DNA of 64,000 nucleotides from Acetomicrobium hydrogeniformans. Lineage in GTDB: Bacteria > Synergistota > Synergistia > Synergistales > JAFGMB01. The stretch lies in contig JAENYO010000001.1 in assembly GCA_016841745.1 (NCBI GenBank), positions 246,799-310,798 of the forward strand, written 5' to 3'. Both the position numbers and the translations under genes were made by a program. The notes under the pieces were generated by a model that saw only the letters and a program-made list of their open reading frames with translations, was not told where the DNA came from and searched no databases. This document shows positions 26,978-35,494 of the stretch, piece after piece. Every line of letters begins with the position of its first letter. Within the stretch, counting starts at the first letter, position 1.

Positions 26978-27313
26978 ATGAAAATAGAAATTCGGCAAAA
27001 TGAAGACGGTTGGACTTACTACGTCAACAATCTTCCACATGGAAGATTCTACACCAAAAGCAGGTCCTTCTTCAAGCAAGAGAAACCCCATGGTAGATAC
27101 CGCAATCTTCCTGACGGTCCTGGACACGGGTTCCCCGTAATGGTTCTTAACAGGCTAGCGAATGATGAATGCAAGTGGATCATTATTCGGGAAGGCAATA
27201 TCAGATATGTGATCTCCTTCAGAGACTTTGCAGAGCACAAGGAATACAGGAACTTGAAGAACGAAAAGAAAGTATTCTGCTCTCTCAAGTGGTTCACCAG
27301 GAAGGCTGGTTGA
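26978..27313 (+). CDS. Hypothetical protein in the replication cluster
   Basis: A 111-residue basic protein, no family recognised. It has no signal peptide or membrane segment. GDG-free but rich in Arg/Lys/aromatic residues, with the pattern GWTYYVNN...HGRFY, suggesting a small nucleic-acid-associated fold; that is a guess. SD AAAGGAG upstream of the ATG. It lies between the regulator and the replication initiator and is probably cotranscribed with them. Confidence 0.65.
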   Translation: MKIEIRQNEDGWTYYVNNLPHGRFYTKSRSFFKQEKPHGRYRNLPDGPGHGFPVMVLNRLANDECKWIIIREGNIRYVISFRDFAEHKEYRNLKNEKKVFCSLKWFTRKAG

Positions 27314-27319
27314 TAATCA

Positions 27320-27514
27320 ATGGCAGTAACCATAGACGAAGAACTTTCACGTGAACACCCCTGGATATACAAAGAACATGACTCGATAAGGGTTCTTCTT
27401 ACTAATCGAGGGCTTTGTCTCAGAAAGAACGGTGAATCCCTAACCCTAATGGATGAAGAATTAGAACAGCTTAAGGACATACTTTCCCAACATCCATTGA
27501 AAGGGGAGGAATAA
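27320..27514 (+). CDS. Small hypothetical protein
   Basis: Sixty-four residues, acidic, starting MAVTIDEELSREHPW and ending with a helix ELEQLKDILSQHPLKGEE. It starts 6 bp after the previous stop and ends 3 bp before the next start codon, which supports real translation within the operon. No family recognised. Confidence 0.6.
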   Translation: MAVTIDEELSREHPWIYKEHDSIRVLLTNRGLCLRKNGESLTLMDEELEQLKDILSQHPLKGEE

Positions 27515-27517
27515 AAC

Positions 27518-28375
27518 ATGTCCCGATACACTGCAATTCACTCAATAATCTGGAGGGATGATGTCTTTAATAGCCTCAGCGAGAAGGGGAAGTTGTTCTT
27601 CATCTACACTCTCACTTCTCCACACTCGAACATGCTGGGACTGTATCTGCTACCCAAATCATACATAACCTACGACATGCACTGGTCACCAAAGGACGTT
27701 GACGAGATTATCCAGGAACTTCAGGAGCTTGATTTCATCCGCTATGACGAAAACGAAATGATCTACATTCCCAAGTTCTTGAAACACAATCCAATAACCA
27801 ACATTAACCAGATGAAAGGGGCTTCAAACACCCTTTTAAACCTACCTGAAAACTCCTTTCAAGAAGATGTCCTGAACATCCTTAAAGCTAGTGTTAACAA
27901 TGCTTCGGACAAACAACAGGAGTGTATGGATTCCGTTTACAAGGGGCTTATAAGGGGCTTGGAAGGGGCTTCGAAGCGGCTTGTAGGGGGCTACGAGGCG
28001 GCTACGAAGGAAAGAATAAAGAATAAAGAAACAAGAATAAAGAAACAAGAAACCCGTGATAGCCAGAAAGTAGCAGAATACAATAAGGTGATTGAAGATA
28101 GGTTTGAGGACTTCTGGAACTCCTATCCTCGGAAGACGGACAAGAGAAGAGCCCGATCTCGCTTCGCGAGTTTGTTTCCCCTTGATATGGACAAAGAAAA
28201 ACGCCAGAAGAGGCTTCAGCATATGGGACTACATCTTCACCAGTATGTCGAGGAAACATCTGACCTTGAGGAAAGGTATGTCAAGCACCCTGCTACTTGG
28301 CTTAACAGTGTGGACTTCGACTTTCCACCAGATCCGAAACCTAATCATCAGCTTCAATGGGGTGATGCTCAATGA
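27518..28375 (+). CDS. Phage-type replication initiator / replisome organiser
   Basis: A 285-residue protein. The N-terminal half (MSRYTAIHSIIWRDDVFNSL..., GKLFFIYTLTSPHSNMLGLYLLP, YDENEMIYIPKFLKHNPITN) is the winged-helix domain of phage replication proteins related to DnaD/replisome organisers. A linker follows, then a C-terminal DEDRF...WNSYPRKTDKRRARSRF-type helicase-loading tail. The linker is encoded by six tandem 11-bp repeats, so the gene probably contains its own origin, as lambda O does. SD GGGAGGAA. The stop overlaps the next start as ATGA, coupling it to the ATPase. Confidence 0.8.
   Translation: MSRYTAIHSIIWRDDVFNSLSEKGKLFFIYTLTSPHSNMLGLYLLPKSYITYDMHWSPKDVDEIIQELQELDFIRYDENEMIYIPKFLKHNPITNINQMKGASNTLLNLPENSFQEDVLNILKASVNNASDKQQECMDSVYKGLIRGLEGASKRLVGGYEAATKERIKNKETRIKKQETRDSQKVAEYNKVIEDRFEDFWNSYPRKTDKRRARSRFASLFPLDMDKEKRQKRLQHMGLHLHQYVEETSDLEERYVKHPATWLNSVDFDFPPDPKPNHQLQWGDAQ
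27941..28006. repeat. Six tandem 11-bp iterons inside the initiator gene
   Basis: Consecutive units start at 27941, 27952, 27963, 27974, 27985 and 27996 with consensus AAGGGGCTTNN; units 4-6 vary at one to three positions. The period equals about one helical turn, which suits side-by-side binding of an initiator. A purine/A-rich stretch follows at once. Confidence 0.9.
28007..28052. other. A-rich putative unwinding region beside the iterons
   Basis: About 45 bp composed almost only of A, G and T on this strand, including a 14-bp direct repeat AAGAATAAAGAAAC at 28019-28032 and 28033-28046. Adjacent to the iterons it has the layout of a DNA-unwinding element of a lambda-type origin. Confidence 0.6.
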
Positions 28376-29526
28376 TCAGCGATATCCTCATGAAGATGAA
28401 GGCTTTAGACATGGACATCGACCTTGAACGGGAGAAAATTAGACTAGTGAAGGTCTTTACGGAAGATTACTATAAACGTGGTCTGAAACCCTATGAAATT
28501 CTCCTTCAGCTAAGGGATGACGTGAATAAGGTCGGTACTCCCCTATCCCAATCAAAGGTATGGCAAATTGTGGTTCAAGCCTATAGGGAGTGCATAAGGT
28601 GCAACAACCTGGATGAAGCCTTAAACAATTTCTACATCGCTAATCCTTCTGAATATCTCAACAAGTATGCGGATGAAACCCGGACATGGCGAAAGGTTCC
28701 GCTCCTTCGTACAGGGATAGATAAACTGGATAATTCTTCAGGAGGAGGATTGTTACCTGGTCAACTCCTAGTCATTACAGGGGGTGAGGGAAGCATGAAA
28801 ACTTCCCTCGCTCTCAAGATGATCGAGACATACCTTAAGGAAGTCCAGGAAACGGTCTTGTTCTTCTCCCTGGACATGGAAGCAGAAAGAATTGTCTTTA
28901 GAAGGCTTCTCCCTCTAATGGGAATGGGTTACAAGTCAGCAATCAATGAAATGCAGAAAGGAACGGATGAATACAGAGATGCTGTGGCAAAGCGTGAGGA
29001 AATTGACAATGGGAATTTCCGAATTGTTGATGGTACTCACGACCTGGAGAAGATCAAGACGGTAATAGAGTTTGAAGCCCCCTCAGTGGTGGTCATTGAC
29101 TACCTGACATGTATTGAGGGTTTCAGAAACGAGCTTGACTCTGCAAGGGAATCAATTAAGCGTATCCGTGAATGGAAACGTGAGTACGGCATAACCTTTA
29201 TCACCCTGAACCAGTTGAGCGAAGCAAGTAAGGCAAACCAGAGACAGGGATATCTCAATCCCCCTGCTATGGGAGGCGGGTCAAGCCAACAGGCAGCAGA
29301 CGTAAAGATAGACCTGTTCAAGGACATGCCTTCCCAGGATGAAGAATGGTTGCAAACCAAGCCCAGGATAATAGCCACCATATCAAAGACCAGAGATGAG
29401 GTTGCAGGAAGATCCTTTGACCTGGAATACAGCGGTCAAACGATGTCCTTTACTGGTAATTGCAAGGAGGTTTTCAGGCTCAAGGAACAGAAAGCGATAT
29501 TTGCAGACTGCGAACTTCCGATATGA
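28372..29526 (+). CDS. DnaB/RecA-like ATPase, probable element helicase
   Basis: A 384-residue P-loop ATPase of the DnaB/RadA group. An N-terminal helical region (1-105) precedes Walker A GGEGSMKTS (137-145), Walker B VVVIDYL (239-245) and downstream ITLNQLSEASK...QAADVKIDL, the sensor and arginine-finger region. It has no DnaB-type N-terminal dimer domain, so it may be a replicative helicase of phage type or a loader. Coupled by ATGA overlap to the replication initiator, it completes a self-replication module. Confidence 0.8.
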   Translation: MISDILMKMKALDMDIDLEREKIRLVKVFTEDYYKRGLKPYEILLQLRDDVNKVGTPLSQSKVWQIVVQAYRECIRCNNLDEALNNFYIANPSEYLNKYADETRTWRKVPLLRTGIDKLDNSSGGGLLPGQLLVITGGEGSMKTSLALKMIETYLKEVQETVLFFSLDMEAERIVFRRLLPLMGMGYKSAINEMQKGTDEYRDAVAKREEIDNGNFRIVDGTHDLEKIKTVIEFEAPSVVVIDYLTCIEGFRNELDSARESIKRIREWKREYGITFITLNQLSEASKANQRQGYLNPPAMGGGSSQQAADVKIDLFKDMPSQDEEWLQTKPRIIATISKTRDEVAGRSFDLEYSGQTMSFTGNCKEVFRLKEQKAIFADCELPI

Positions 29527-29560
29527 AAACCTCTTTTCTGCATGAAAGGAAGTCTTGTTA

Positions 29561-29752
29561 ATGAGTGACAGCAAGGATACCGAAAAGCACAGACTGGTAG
29601 ATATCCACTGCTCTACTTGCGGTCAATACCTCTGTTCAACCTATGCTCAAAGCAGGGTCTTCTGCGAAAGGTGCAGGAAGTGGACTGATGGTACCAAAGC
29701 AGACAAGGGGGAATGGCATATAAGGAGGCATTTCATGTTACAGATTACATAA
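29561..29752 (+). CDS. Small Zn-ribbon protein
   Basis: About 63 residues. CSTCGQYLCSTYAQSRVFCERC has two CxxC pairs 16 residues apart, the layout of a zinc ribbon such as phage Com-like regulators. ATG at 29561 follows AAAGGA; a TTG two codons earlier is possible. Last gene of the rightward cluster. Confidence 0.6.
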   Translation: MSDSKDTEKHRLVDIHCSTCGQYLCSTYAQSRVFCERCRKWTDGTKADKGEWHIRRHFMLQIT

Positions 29753-29757
29753 ACATA

Positions 29758-29829
29758 GGGTTCCTAGCATCATCAACTCCCTTAAAGCTAGTCAGATATT
29801 TATCAAGGAGTTGATGATGCTAGGAACCC
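29758..29829. repeat. 23-bp perfect inverted repeat with 26-bp spacer
   Basis: The arm 29758-29780 (GGGTTCCTAGCATCATCAAC, then TCC) is matched without error by its complement at 29807-29829. It begins 5 bp after the Zn-ribbon gene's stop codon. No T-run follows either arm, so it is not a standard terminator. It could be a replication terminus, recombination site, single-strand origin or stable RNA. Confidence 0.9.
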
Positions 29830-30579
29830 GCCAAAGCATCTAGTCCCAAATACTGAGCACTACTAAAACGGGGGGGGAACAAATGAGCATGCGAAAAGAA
29901 ATTTCGTGCTCTTACCTGTACTATCGGGTACACAAATAAAAAAGATATATTTTACATATCAAACTGACTTATCCCAGTAGCCAGCGGTATTTACGAGGAG
30001 GCTCCATGATTTCCTAAGACAGCTATATATGATCATTTACTCAGACGATAAACACACTAAAATGGATGCTGGGGAAAGCCAGATTTCATTGAAAAAAATA
30101 TATATTGATCAATCTTCGCGCTCATTTTTGAGCATCTTAAGCTTAGAAATCCATAAGCGACGCTCAAAACACACATTCTCCAAAAATAATAAATCTTTCC
30201 ATGGCTTTAGGGTGGGTAACAAATAGATAAGAAGCAAAACGATCATTCATACAGAAATCGAAATCAGCGGGTAAACACGAGTTGAGAAGACAGTTCACAA
30301 AACTCGTTGAGAATTCATTATGTTCAAGCAACCCAAATTATAGAAAACTGATCAATTCTTTGGACAATGCATAGAGTAAGAAGTCCCATATACAGTAAAA
30401 TTCGGAGAGGGGAAAGGATTGTTTAACACTACTCCTCAATAGATAAGCCCCTCCCCCCCCATGCTTCAAGTCTAACCACTAAGAAAAATTGCGAGATTCA
30501 CCATAGAGTAACAACCCAACAAAATGATTCACAACCTAGTCTCTGTCTTGTCGAAAAAGGGTGGATCTTAATCAAAATT
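29830..30579. other. Noncoding region of the element
   Basis: About 750 bp without a supported gene; a 65-codon frame at 30029-30226 lacks an SD. An imperfect hairpin GAGCATGCGAAA...TTTCGTGCTC occurs at 29883-29912. G8 and C8 runs occur at about 29871 and 30446. The 3' end of the leftward HEPN-like gene faces it. The size and structures suggest an origin, packaging/recombination locus or noncoding RNA. Confidence 0.5.
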
Positions 30580-31350
30580 TTATTCTAAAAATGCAATAAT
30601 CGCTTTACAACATTGGCGACAAGAATTGTACCTTCCTACTCTAGACAAACTCTGACGTAACTTCTCCATTTCAATTGTCCTCTCAATAAGTCTCGCTACA
30701 GAAAGACACCACTCCTTAAAATCACCAACCTGATTGTAATGGAGAGTATTGGGAGTACAGTGAATGAAGTTATTTCTTACCTCTCTTATCTTTTCCAAAA
30801 CTTCAAATTCCTTATTGCTCACTTGAAGTGGTGGATTGATAAAATTAATGTCACGACATTTTTCTAAGATTTTATTAAATGGAAGGATCTGTTCATGGAA
30901 TAAAAGATAGTTTTTTTGATCATCTAAAGACAAATTTTTCCAGTCGGGGATTTTATTAATGAAATCTTCGATATCTCCTAACTCTTCAAGAATTACATCT
31001 TCAATATCATCTTCTGTCATCTCACCATTTACAAAGCTCAACTTGTATTCTTCTTCCAGTTGAGCTTTGTAATCTTCATATTCCATTTCTTTCATTTCTT
31101 GAATAAAAGAAATATATGAAGGTGTATATTCCCCTCGTTTTTTGATTATTGGACATTTATATACATGAAATATCTTATATCCCGACAACAAGCATACACA
31201 CATAGAGTATAGAGAATGATATAAGGAAATAATTACAAATTGCCACATGTATTTTGCTCTAGGGCATAAAGTAACTAATGTAAGAGTCATTTCTAAGTAA
31301 TCACTTCCGATAGATTGAAGGTCTGTCGAAACATAATCTTTTTCACTCAA
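30580..31350 (-). CDS. HEPN-like protein (RX4H motif), candidate RNase
   Basis: About 256 residues from a TTG at 31350, chosen because AGGTGG lies 6 bases upstream; an earlier TTG at 31368 has a poorer SD. The pattern AKYMWQFVIISLYHSLY (helix 1) and VRNNFIHC, with R192 and H197 of an R-x4-H motif, fits HEPN-fold proteins, many of which are RNases in defence or toxin-antitoxin loci. The C-terminus has CRQCC. Third gene after the SIR2 and 972-aa genes, with a gap of about 30 bp, so probably the same transcript. Whether it is an effector or an immunity-type partner is unknown. Confidence 0.65.
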   Translation of the reverse strand: MSEKDYVSTDLQSIGSDYLEMTLTLVTLCPRAKYMWQFVIISLYHSLYSMCVCLLSGYKIFHVYKCPIIKKRGEYTPSYISFIQEMKEMEYEDYKAQLEEEYKLSFVNGEMTEDDIEDVILEELGDIEDFINKIPDWKNLSLDDQKNYLLFHEQILPFNKILEKCRDINFINPPLQVSNKEFEVLEKIREVRNNFIHCTPNTLHYNQVGDFKEWCLSVARLIERTIEMEKLRQSLSRVGRYNSCRQCCKAIIAFLE

Positions 31351-31381
31351 GGCAATCCACCTATTCAAGGAATAAACCTAA

Positions 31382-34300
31382 TTATTCCAGTATTTTTTTG
31401 ATCAAGCGATAGTGGAAATCTCGTAAATCCAATTCTCCTTTTCCGCCTAAACCATTGACAACCCTATTAAGAGCCAATAGATCTTCTTTTTCTTGTGCTA
31501 AACTGCATAATTTTTCTATCATGTCTTTCAAAACATCTCGATAGTAAATCAAGTTTGAAGGATCTTCGTCATAACAAACGATATTCTCAACGATATGAAT
31601 AACCTTAGAAAAGAACTTCGGAAGATTTTTATTCATAACTGATAGAACCTGTTTGGGTCTCTCAATTAGTTGAATATCGCTTGTAATGTTAAAAAGCAGA
31701 TTGATTGACCATTCATAATTAAATTTTTCTGAAGCAAACCATTTCCCGAAAAGGGATAACTCTCTTATCATTGTCTTAGGTTTATTCTGATATCTAAAAA
31801 TCGATAGTCTTTCCTTAATAAGTGTTTGTAATCTTTTTTTTACGTCTTCCGGCATCTCTTCTTTAATTCGTTTTAAACTTCTTCCAACAAAATCCATTGC
31901 ATAATCCCTGTATCTTTGATCATATTCTCCAAAAAAGATTTCATGATGCAGGCACATGGATCTTTCATCAAAGGTACCCCACCAATACAACATCAATATA
32001 TGTTCGATAAGCCTTTTTTCAACATTTGATAATTCCTCATTTCCTCCTTGATCTCTGATTGACTGGCAATATCTCAAGGTCTCCCAATACACAAATTCAA
32101 GGAAAGGAAATATGGAAAAACTAGGCGAATTCGTTTGCAAATATGAATCAAATATAGCTTGACGATGTCCTTCAAACCCTTCAGATAACTGGATAATTGA
32201 CATTATGCTCTTAAATAATTCTCGATCTACTCGGAATAAAAAATCGAAATATTCTCCATATACAGAATGGACAATTACAGAGGGTTCATTAGCTAAATCT
32301 AATCTCTGTTCAAGGAATTCCTTTGTTTCAGCAGGAATCAAAAATTGTTCTTCATCTCTGTTCTCGTATAACCAAGAAATATAGATCAATACGCAGCGCA
32401 TAGCTATTCCCCTAACGGTATTTAGAGAGAGAGTCAAAGAATCGCTAGGATATTTTCCCAATAAATCCTCCTTTTCTGAAGACACAGAAGGAGATTCTTT
32501 GTCTTCAGACAATCGAATAAGGATATTCCATATGTCATCTTTAAAACCAAGTGGAATTAAATTCTCCTTCCTATCAAATAAATTCTCAATCAACCTTGCT
32601 ATCTCAATATAAGTTAGTGACTTCGACGAAGCACCTGGATATTCTCTCAGCGTCGGATCTTCGTCAAAATATTCATTTTCTTTATCTAGAATCGACTTGA
32701 TGAACGAAAAAAGTTTATGCCAATTCATGATTTTCTGATCTCCTGCTTCGGATAAGCCACGGAGTATTCCTCTAAGATAAAAGGGTTTCAACTCGGAAAA
32801 AAGGAGAAGGTCAGGGATTACGAATTCCCCTTGCTTAAACACATTTGTTAGAGTCCTCTCTAACCCTTCATATGAAGAACTCAGCAGTTCGTCGCTAGGT
32901 TTCCAATTCTCTATATATTTTTTAAGTCCTTCAGTATCCATGCTCATTAGCTCTTTAACGGTCTTAGGGCTTTTATATCCCCAATGGGGACCACTTGTGA
33001 AAACCGGGAAATCAACATGCTTGTTCTCACCAAATTTTGCAACCACATTTGTATAAATTTCATCCCATGGCTCTGCCAGGAAAGAAGATATTGGAGATAG
33101 ATACTTATATCTCCACCTTTCAAATTTTTCTTTAGATTCATTACAATCAAAGTCCTCTTTTGGAAAATGCAACATATGCCACTCCTGGCTGAAGTTTGAA
33201 TCAGCAAAATATCCTAAATACTGCTTCTGCGTAGTTTTAGAAAAGTTTTTGAAGTGATTTCTGAGAAGATAAAAATATTCATGCCTTAAAGACACATCGT
33301 TTAATATGTTTTGCTTTAACACTAATTTTTCAGTACTTGGTTGCATAAGATCTAAGAATTGAGACCTCAAATAAATTCCAATTCTTTGAAATATTTTATA
33401 TGGTCTTTCTTCAAGTTCAGTTATAACCCTTGGATCATGTGTTTCTTGCAATATCTCTGTAGCTAAATCCCTGATGCTAGCAGCAAGCAAGCTTTTTTTG
33501 TCACTTGTATCCCTATTCTGCTCATGATCTTCAACTGCGGGTCGCCACAAATTTGAGTAATCGTAAATGGAATGTTTACTTTCTGTATTTTTAGTCTCAA
33601 GACAAATGTAATTGATCAGAGTATTGCAAAGGAGATCAAGTGTTTTCTTGGGCTGTCTAACAAATAAATCTGAGCAAATCGGACCCTTTACAATTGTTTC
33701 AAAATGCCAATAATCCAAATTGCGCATACGCGCACTACTCTCTTGGGATGAATTCAATAGGTCATTTGTAAGTGTGTACGCTTCATAATAAAAATTGTTT
33801 TTTGAAAGCTTGGATATCAGTTGCCCTAATTGGTCCATCATGATTGGATAATTCCCGACACTAATCCATTCACAAATTCTACTTGATAACTTCTTCGTAT
33901 TTGTAGGGTTAGTCACCAATGCAATCTCAATGTAATCCTGAAGAATCCAGATATTATCGTTCCTAGGTATTACATTTTCCATTATTTCAACAACTTTATT
34001 TTCATCATCTTGAACCATATTTCGAAGGAGAATACTAGTAAGACTCCATCGTGGTATTATCCAAGTATCCTTTTCTTTAGCAGGAATTTTTTGGGGAATT
34101 TTTTTAAACTCTTCATTTTCACAAAAAAAATCTAACCACTTAGGATTATGTGTTTTAGATATCTCTTCATAAAAATAAGCGATTGATACATCTTCGAGAA
34201 GAAGTGGTTTTAGTTCCGTGGAATAATCAGAATTCCCTGGACCTTTTCTAATAATGTTGTCAAATCGGTCAAGCCGTTCAAAAAAAAGAAGATTTTTCAT
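31382..34300 (-). CDS. 972-residue helical protein partnered with a SIR2 enzyme
   Basis: No enzymatic motif could be found: no Walker A, no nuclease or protease signature. The sequence is uniformly alpha-helical with alternating hydrophobic/charged segments, as in HEAT/TPR-like solenoids; W, Y and F are frequent. It starts 10 bp after the SIR2 stop, so the two are coupled. Large helical partners of SIR2 NADases act as sensors of phage proteins in known systems, where they are often fused to the SIR2 domain; here the parts are separate. Resemblance to the DUF4020 type of SIR2-associated domain is possible but unchecked. The region is clearly A+T-rich. Confidence 0.7.
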   Translation of the reverse strand: MKNLLFFERLDRFDNIIRKGPGNSDYSTELKPLLLEDVSIAYFYEEISKTHNPKWLDFFCENEEFKKIPQKIPAKEKDTWIIPRWSLTSILLRNMVQDDENKVVEIMENVIPRNDNIWILQDYIEIALVTNPTNTKKLSSRICEWISVGNYPIMMDQLGQLISKLSKNNFYYEAYTLTNDLLNSSQESSARMRNLDYWHFETIVKGPICSDLFVRQPKKTLDLLCNTLINYICLETKNTESKHSIYDYSNLWRPAVEDHEQNRDTSDKKSLLAASIRDLATEILQETHDPRVITELEERPYKIFQRIGIYLRSQFLDLMQPSTEKLVLKQNILNDVSLRHEYFYLLRNHFKNFSKTTQKQYLGYFADSNFSQEWHMLHFPKEDFDCNESKEKFERWRYKYLSPISSFLAEPWDEIYTNVVAKFGENKHVDFPVFTSGPHWGYKSPKTVKELMSMDTEGLKKYIENWKPSDELLSSSYEGLERTLTNVFKQGEFVIPDLLLFSELKPFYLRGILRGLSEAGDQKIMNWHKLFSFIKSILDKENEYFDEDPTLREYPGASSKSLTYIEIARLIENLFDRKENLIPLGFKDDIWNILIRLSEDKESPSVSSEKEDLLGKYPSDSLTLSLNTVRGIAMRCVLIYISWLYENRDEEQFLIPAETKEFLEQRLDLANEPSVIVHSVYGEYFDFLFRVDRELFKSIMSIIQLSEGFEGHRQAIFDSYLQTNSPSFSIFPFLEFVYWETLRYCQSIRDQGGNEELSNVEKRLIEHILMLYWWGTFDERSMCLHHEIFFGEYDQRYRDYAMDFVGRSLKRIKEEMPEDVKKRLQTLIKERLSIFRYQNKPKTMIRELSLFGKWFASEKFNYEWSINLLFNITSDIQLIERPKQVLSVMNKNLPKFFSKVIHIVENIVCYDEDPSNLIYYRDVLKDMIEKLCSLAQEKEDLLALNRVVNGLGGKGELDLRDFHYRLIKKILE

Positions 34301-34310
34301 CTCAACAACC

Positions 34311-35378
34311 TCATCTTTTTACAAAAGGATCTAGTTTTCCCACAGGCGAAACAGTATCTAACAAATTCTGGACCTGTTTTAGAATTCTTGAAATATCAGC
34401 AAAATCCTCAACTCTAATCGTGCGAACTCCCAATTCCAAGAATATCTTATTCTCCTCTTCTTCTTGTGCATAATCTCTTTTCGAAGGACTCCCCTCAAGA
34501 ACAGTACGTTTTGTTCTAAGAATAATATACTTGGGTGGAAGTTCCCAGTTTGGATGCCTCGTTTGCAATGTCTTGAATATTTCCGACATCTTCTGGAAAA
34601 TTTTCTGAATCGGGTCTTCGCTAAGGCTATAACCAATAAATATAATTGAATTCAACTTCAACAATTCATTCAAAAAAGAGTCAACAATAAAGGAATATGT
34701 TGGTTCACTAAAATCCCTTGATGTAAAAACCAGGTTTTTTGCTGAAGGATGAGGAGAAGTGTCTGCTGGGAAAATATAGCCATGCATATAGAAAAGAGGC
34801 AAACGTACCCCTATTTCTCTCCAATCACCAATATCTTTGGAAACATAGTTAGGATAATCGTTAATCGAATATTTAATCGGATTTCCCCCAAAATGTCGAC
34901 TCACAGCTTTAGCTAATAAGGGATCAAAATTCGTTGTTAGAAACCCAGCTATAGGAAGATGCAATAAAAGAGTAATCTCTTCAGGAATACAAGCAGGGTC
35001 TTTGCTAAAAAGATCGATTAACGTTTCTTCATATTTATCTAAGTTTACATTTTTGCATTCATGTGCTTTCCCCAAAAGAACACAAGACGTAGCTGTTTCT
35101 CCACTTTCAATTGGAGGTACACCACATTTTTCACACAGTTCCTGAACTGTCTGTTTCCAATCAAGATATTGAGCTTGCTTTGATACCCCAGAACCTATCC
35201 AGATATAGGTTCCAGATTGAGCTAGTAATACATTTTTAAGTTCGGAAGCTACAGATGAAATATTTTGACTCAACACAAAAGAACCCCTATCCCAACGCAA
35301 ATATTGACTGATTGAACTGTAGAAAAACATATCCGAATAATTTTGTATTATCTTTTTAATAATATCATTATTAAACAA
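34311..35378 (-). CDS. SIR2-family protein, candidate defence NADase
   Basis: A 355-residue SIR2_2-type protein. IGSGVS (61-66) is the NAD phosphate loop, TTNFDPLL has N150 and D152, YMHG has the catalytic-position H199, and FIGYSLSED (247-255) closes the site, so the catalytic residues look intact. No Cys-pair zinc module typical of deacetylases is seen. SIR2 domains of this type in defence islands deplete NAD+ after phage sensing. First gene of a three-gene operon in a mobile element full of defence genes, supporting that role. Confidence 0.85.
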   Translation of the reverse strand: MFNNDIIKKIIQNYSDMFFYSSISQYLRWDRGSFVLSQNISSVASELKNVLLAQSGTYIWIGSGVSKQAQYLDWKQTVQELCEKCGVPPIESGETATSCVLLGKAHECKNVNLDKYEETLIDLFSKDPACIPEEITLLLHLPIAGFLTTNFDPLLAKAVSRHFGGNPIKYSINDYPNYVSKDIGDWREIGVRLPLFYMHGYIFPADTSPHPSAKNLVFTSRDFSEPTYSFIVDSFLNELLKLNSIIFIGYSLSEDPIQKIFQKMSEIFKTLQTRHPNWELPPKYIILRTKRTVLEGSPSKRDYAQEEEENKIFLELGVRTIRVEDFADISRILKQVQNLLDTVSPVGKLDPFVKR

Positions 35379-35494
35379 CCATTGCTTTTAAATTAGAAGT
35401 TGCCACTAAAAATTATAGACCAGAATATAACTCAATAACTTGACCATAAAAAAAATCGACTGCTATTTCCCAAATCCTGTCTCGAACAAACGAA

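Noticed and set aside
27941-28006. CRISPR array
   Set aside because: The 11-bp units are contiguous without spacers and lie inside a coding frame; no cas genes are present.
30029-30226. 65-codon plus-strand ORF in the element's noncoding tract
   Set aside because: No SD and low-complexity composition; the stretch behaves like noncoding DNA.
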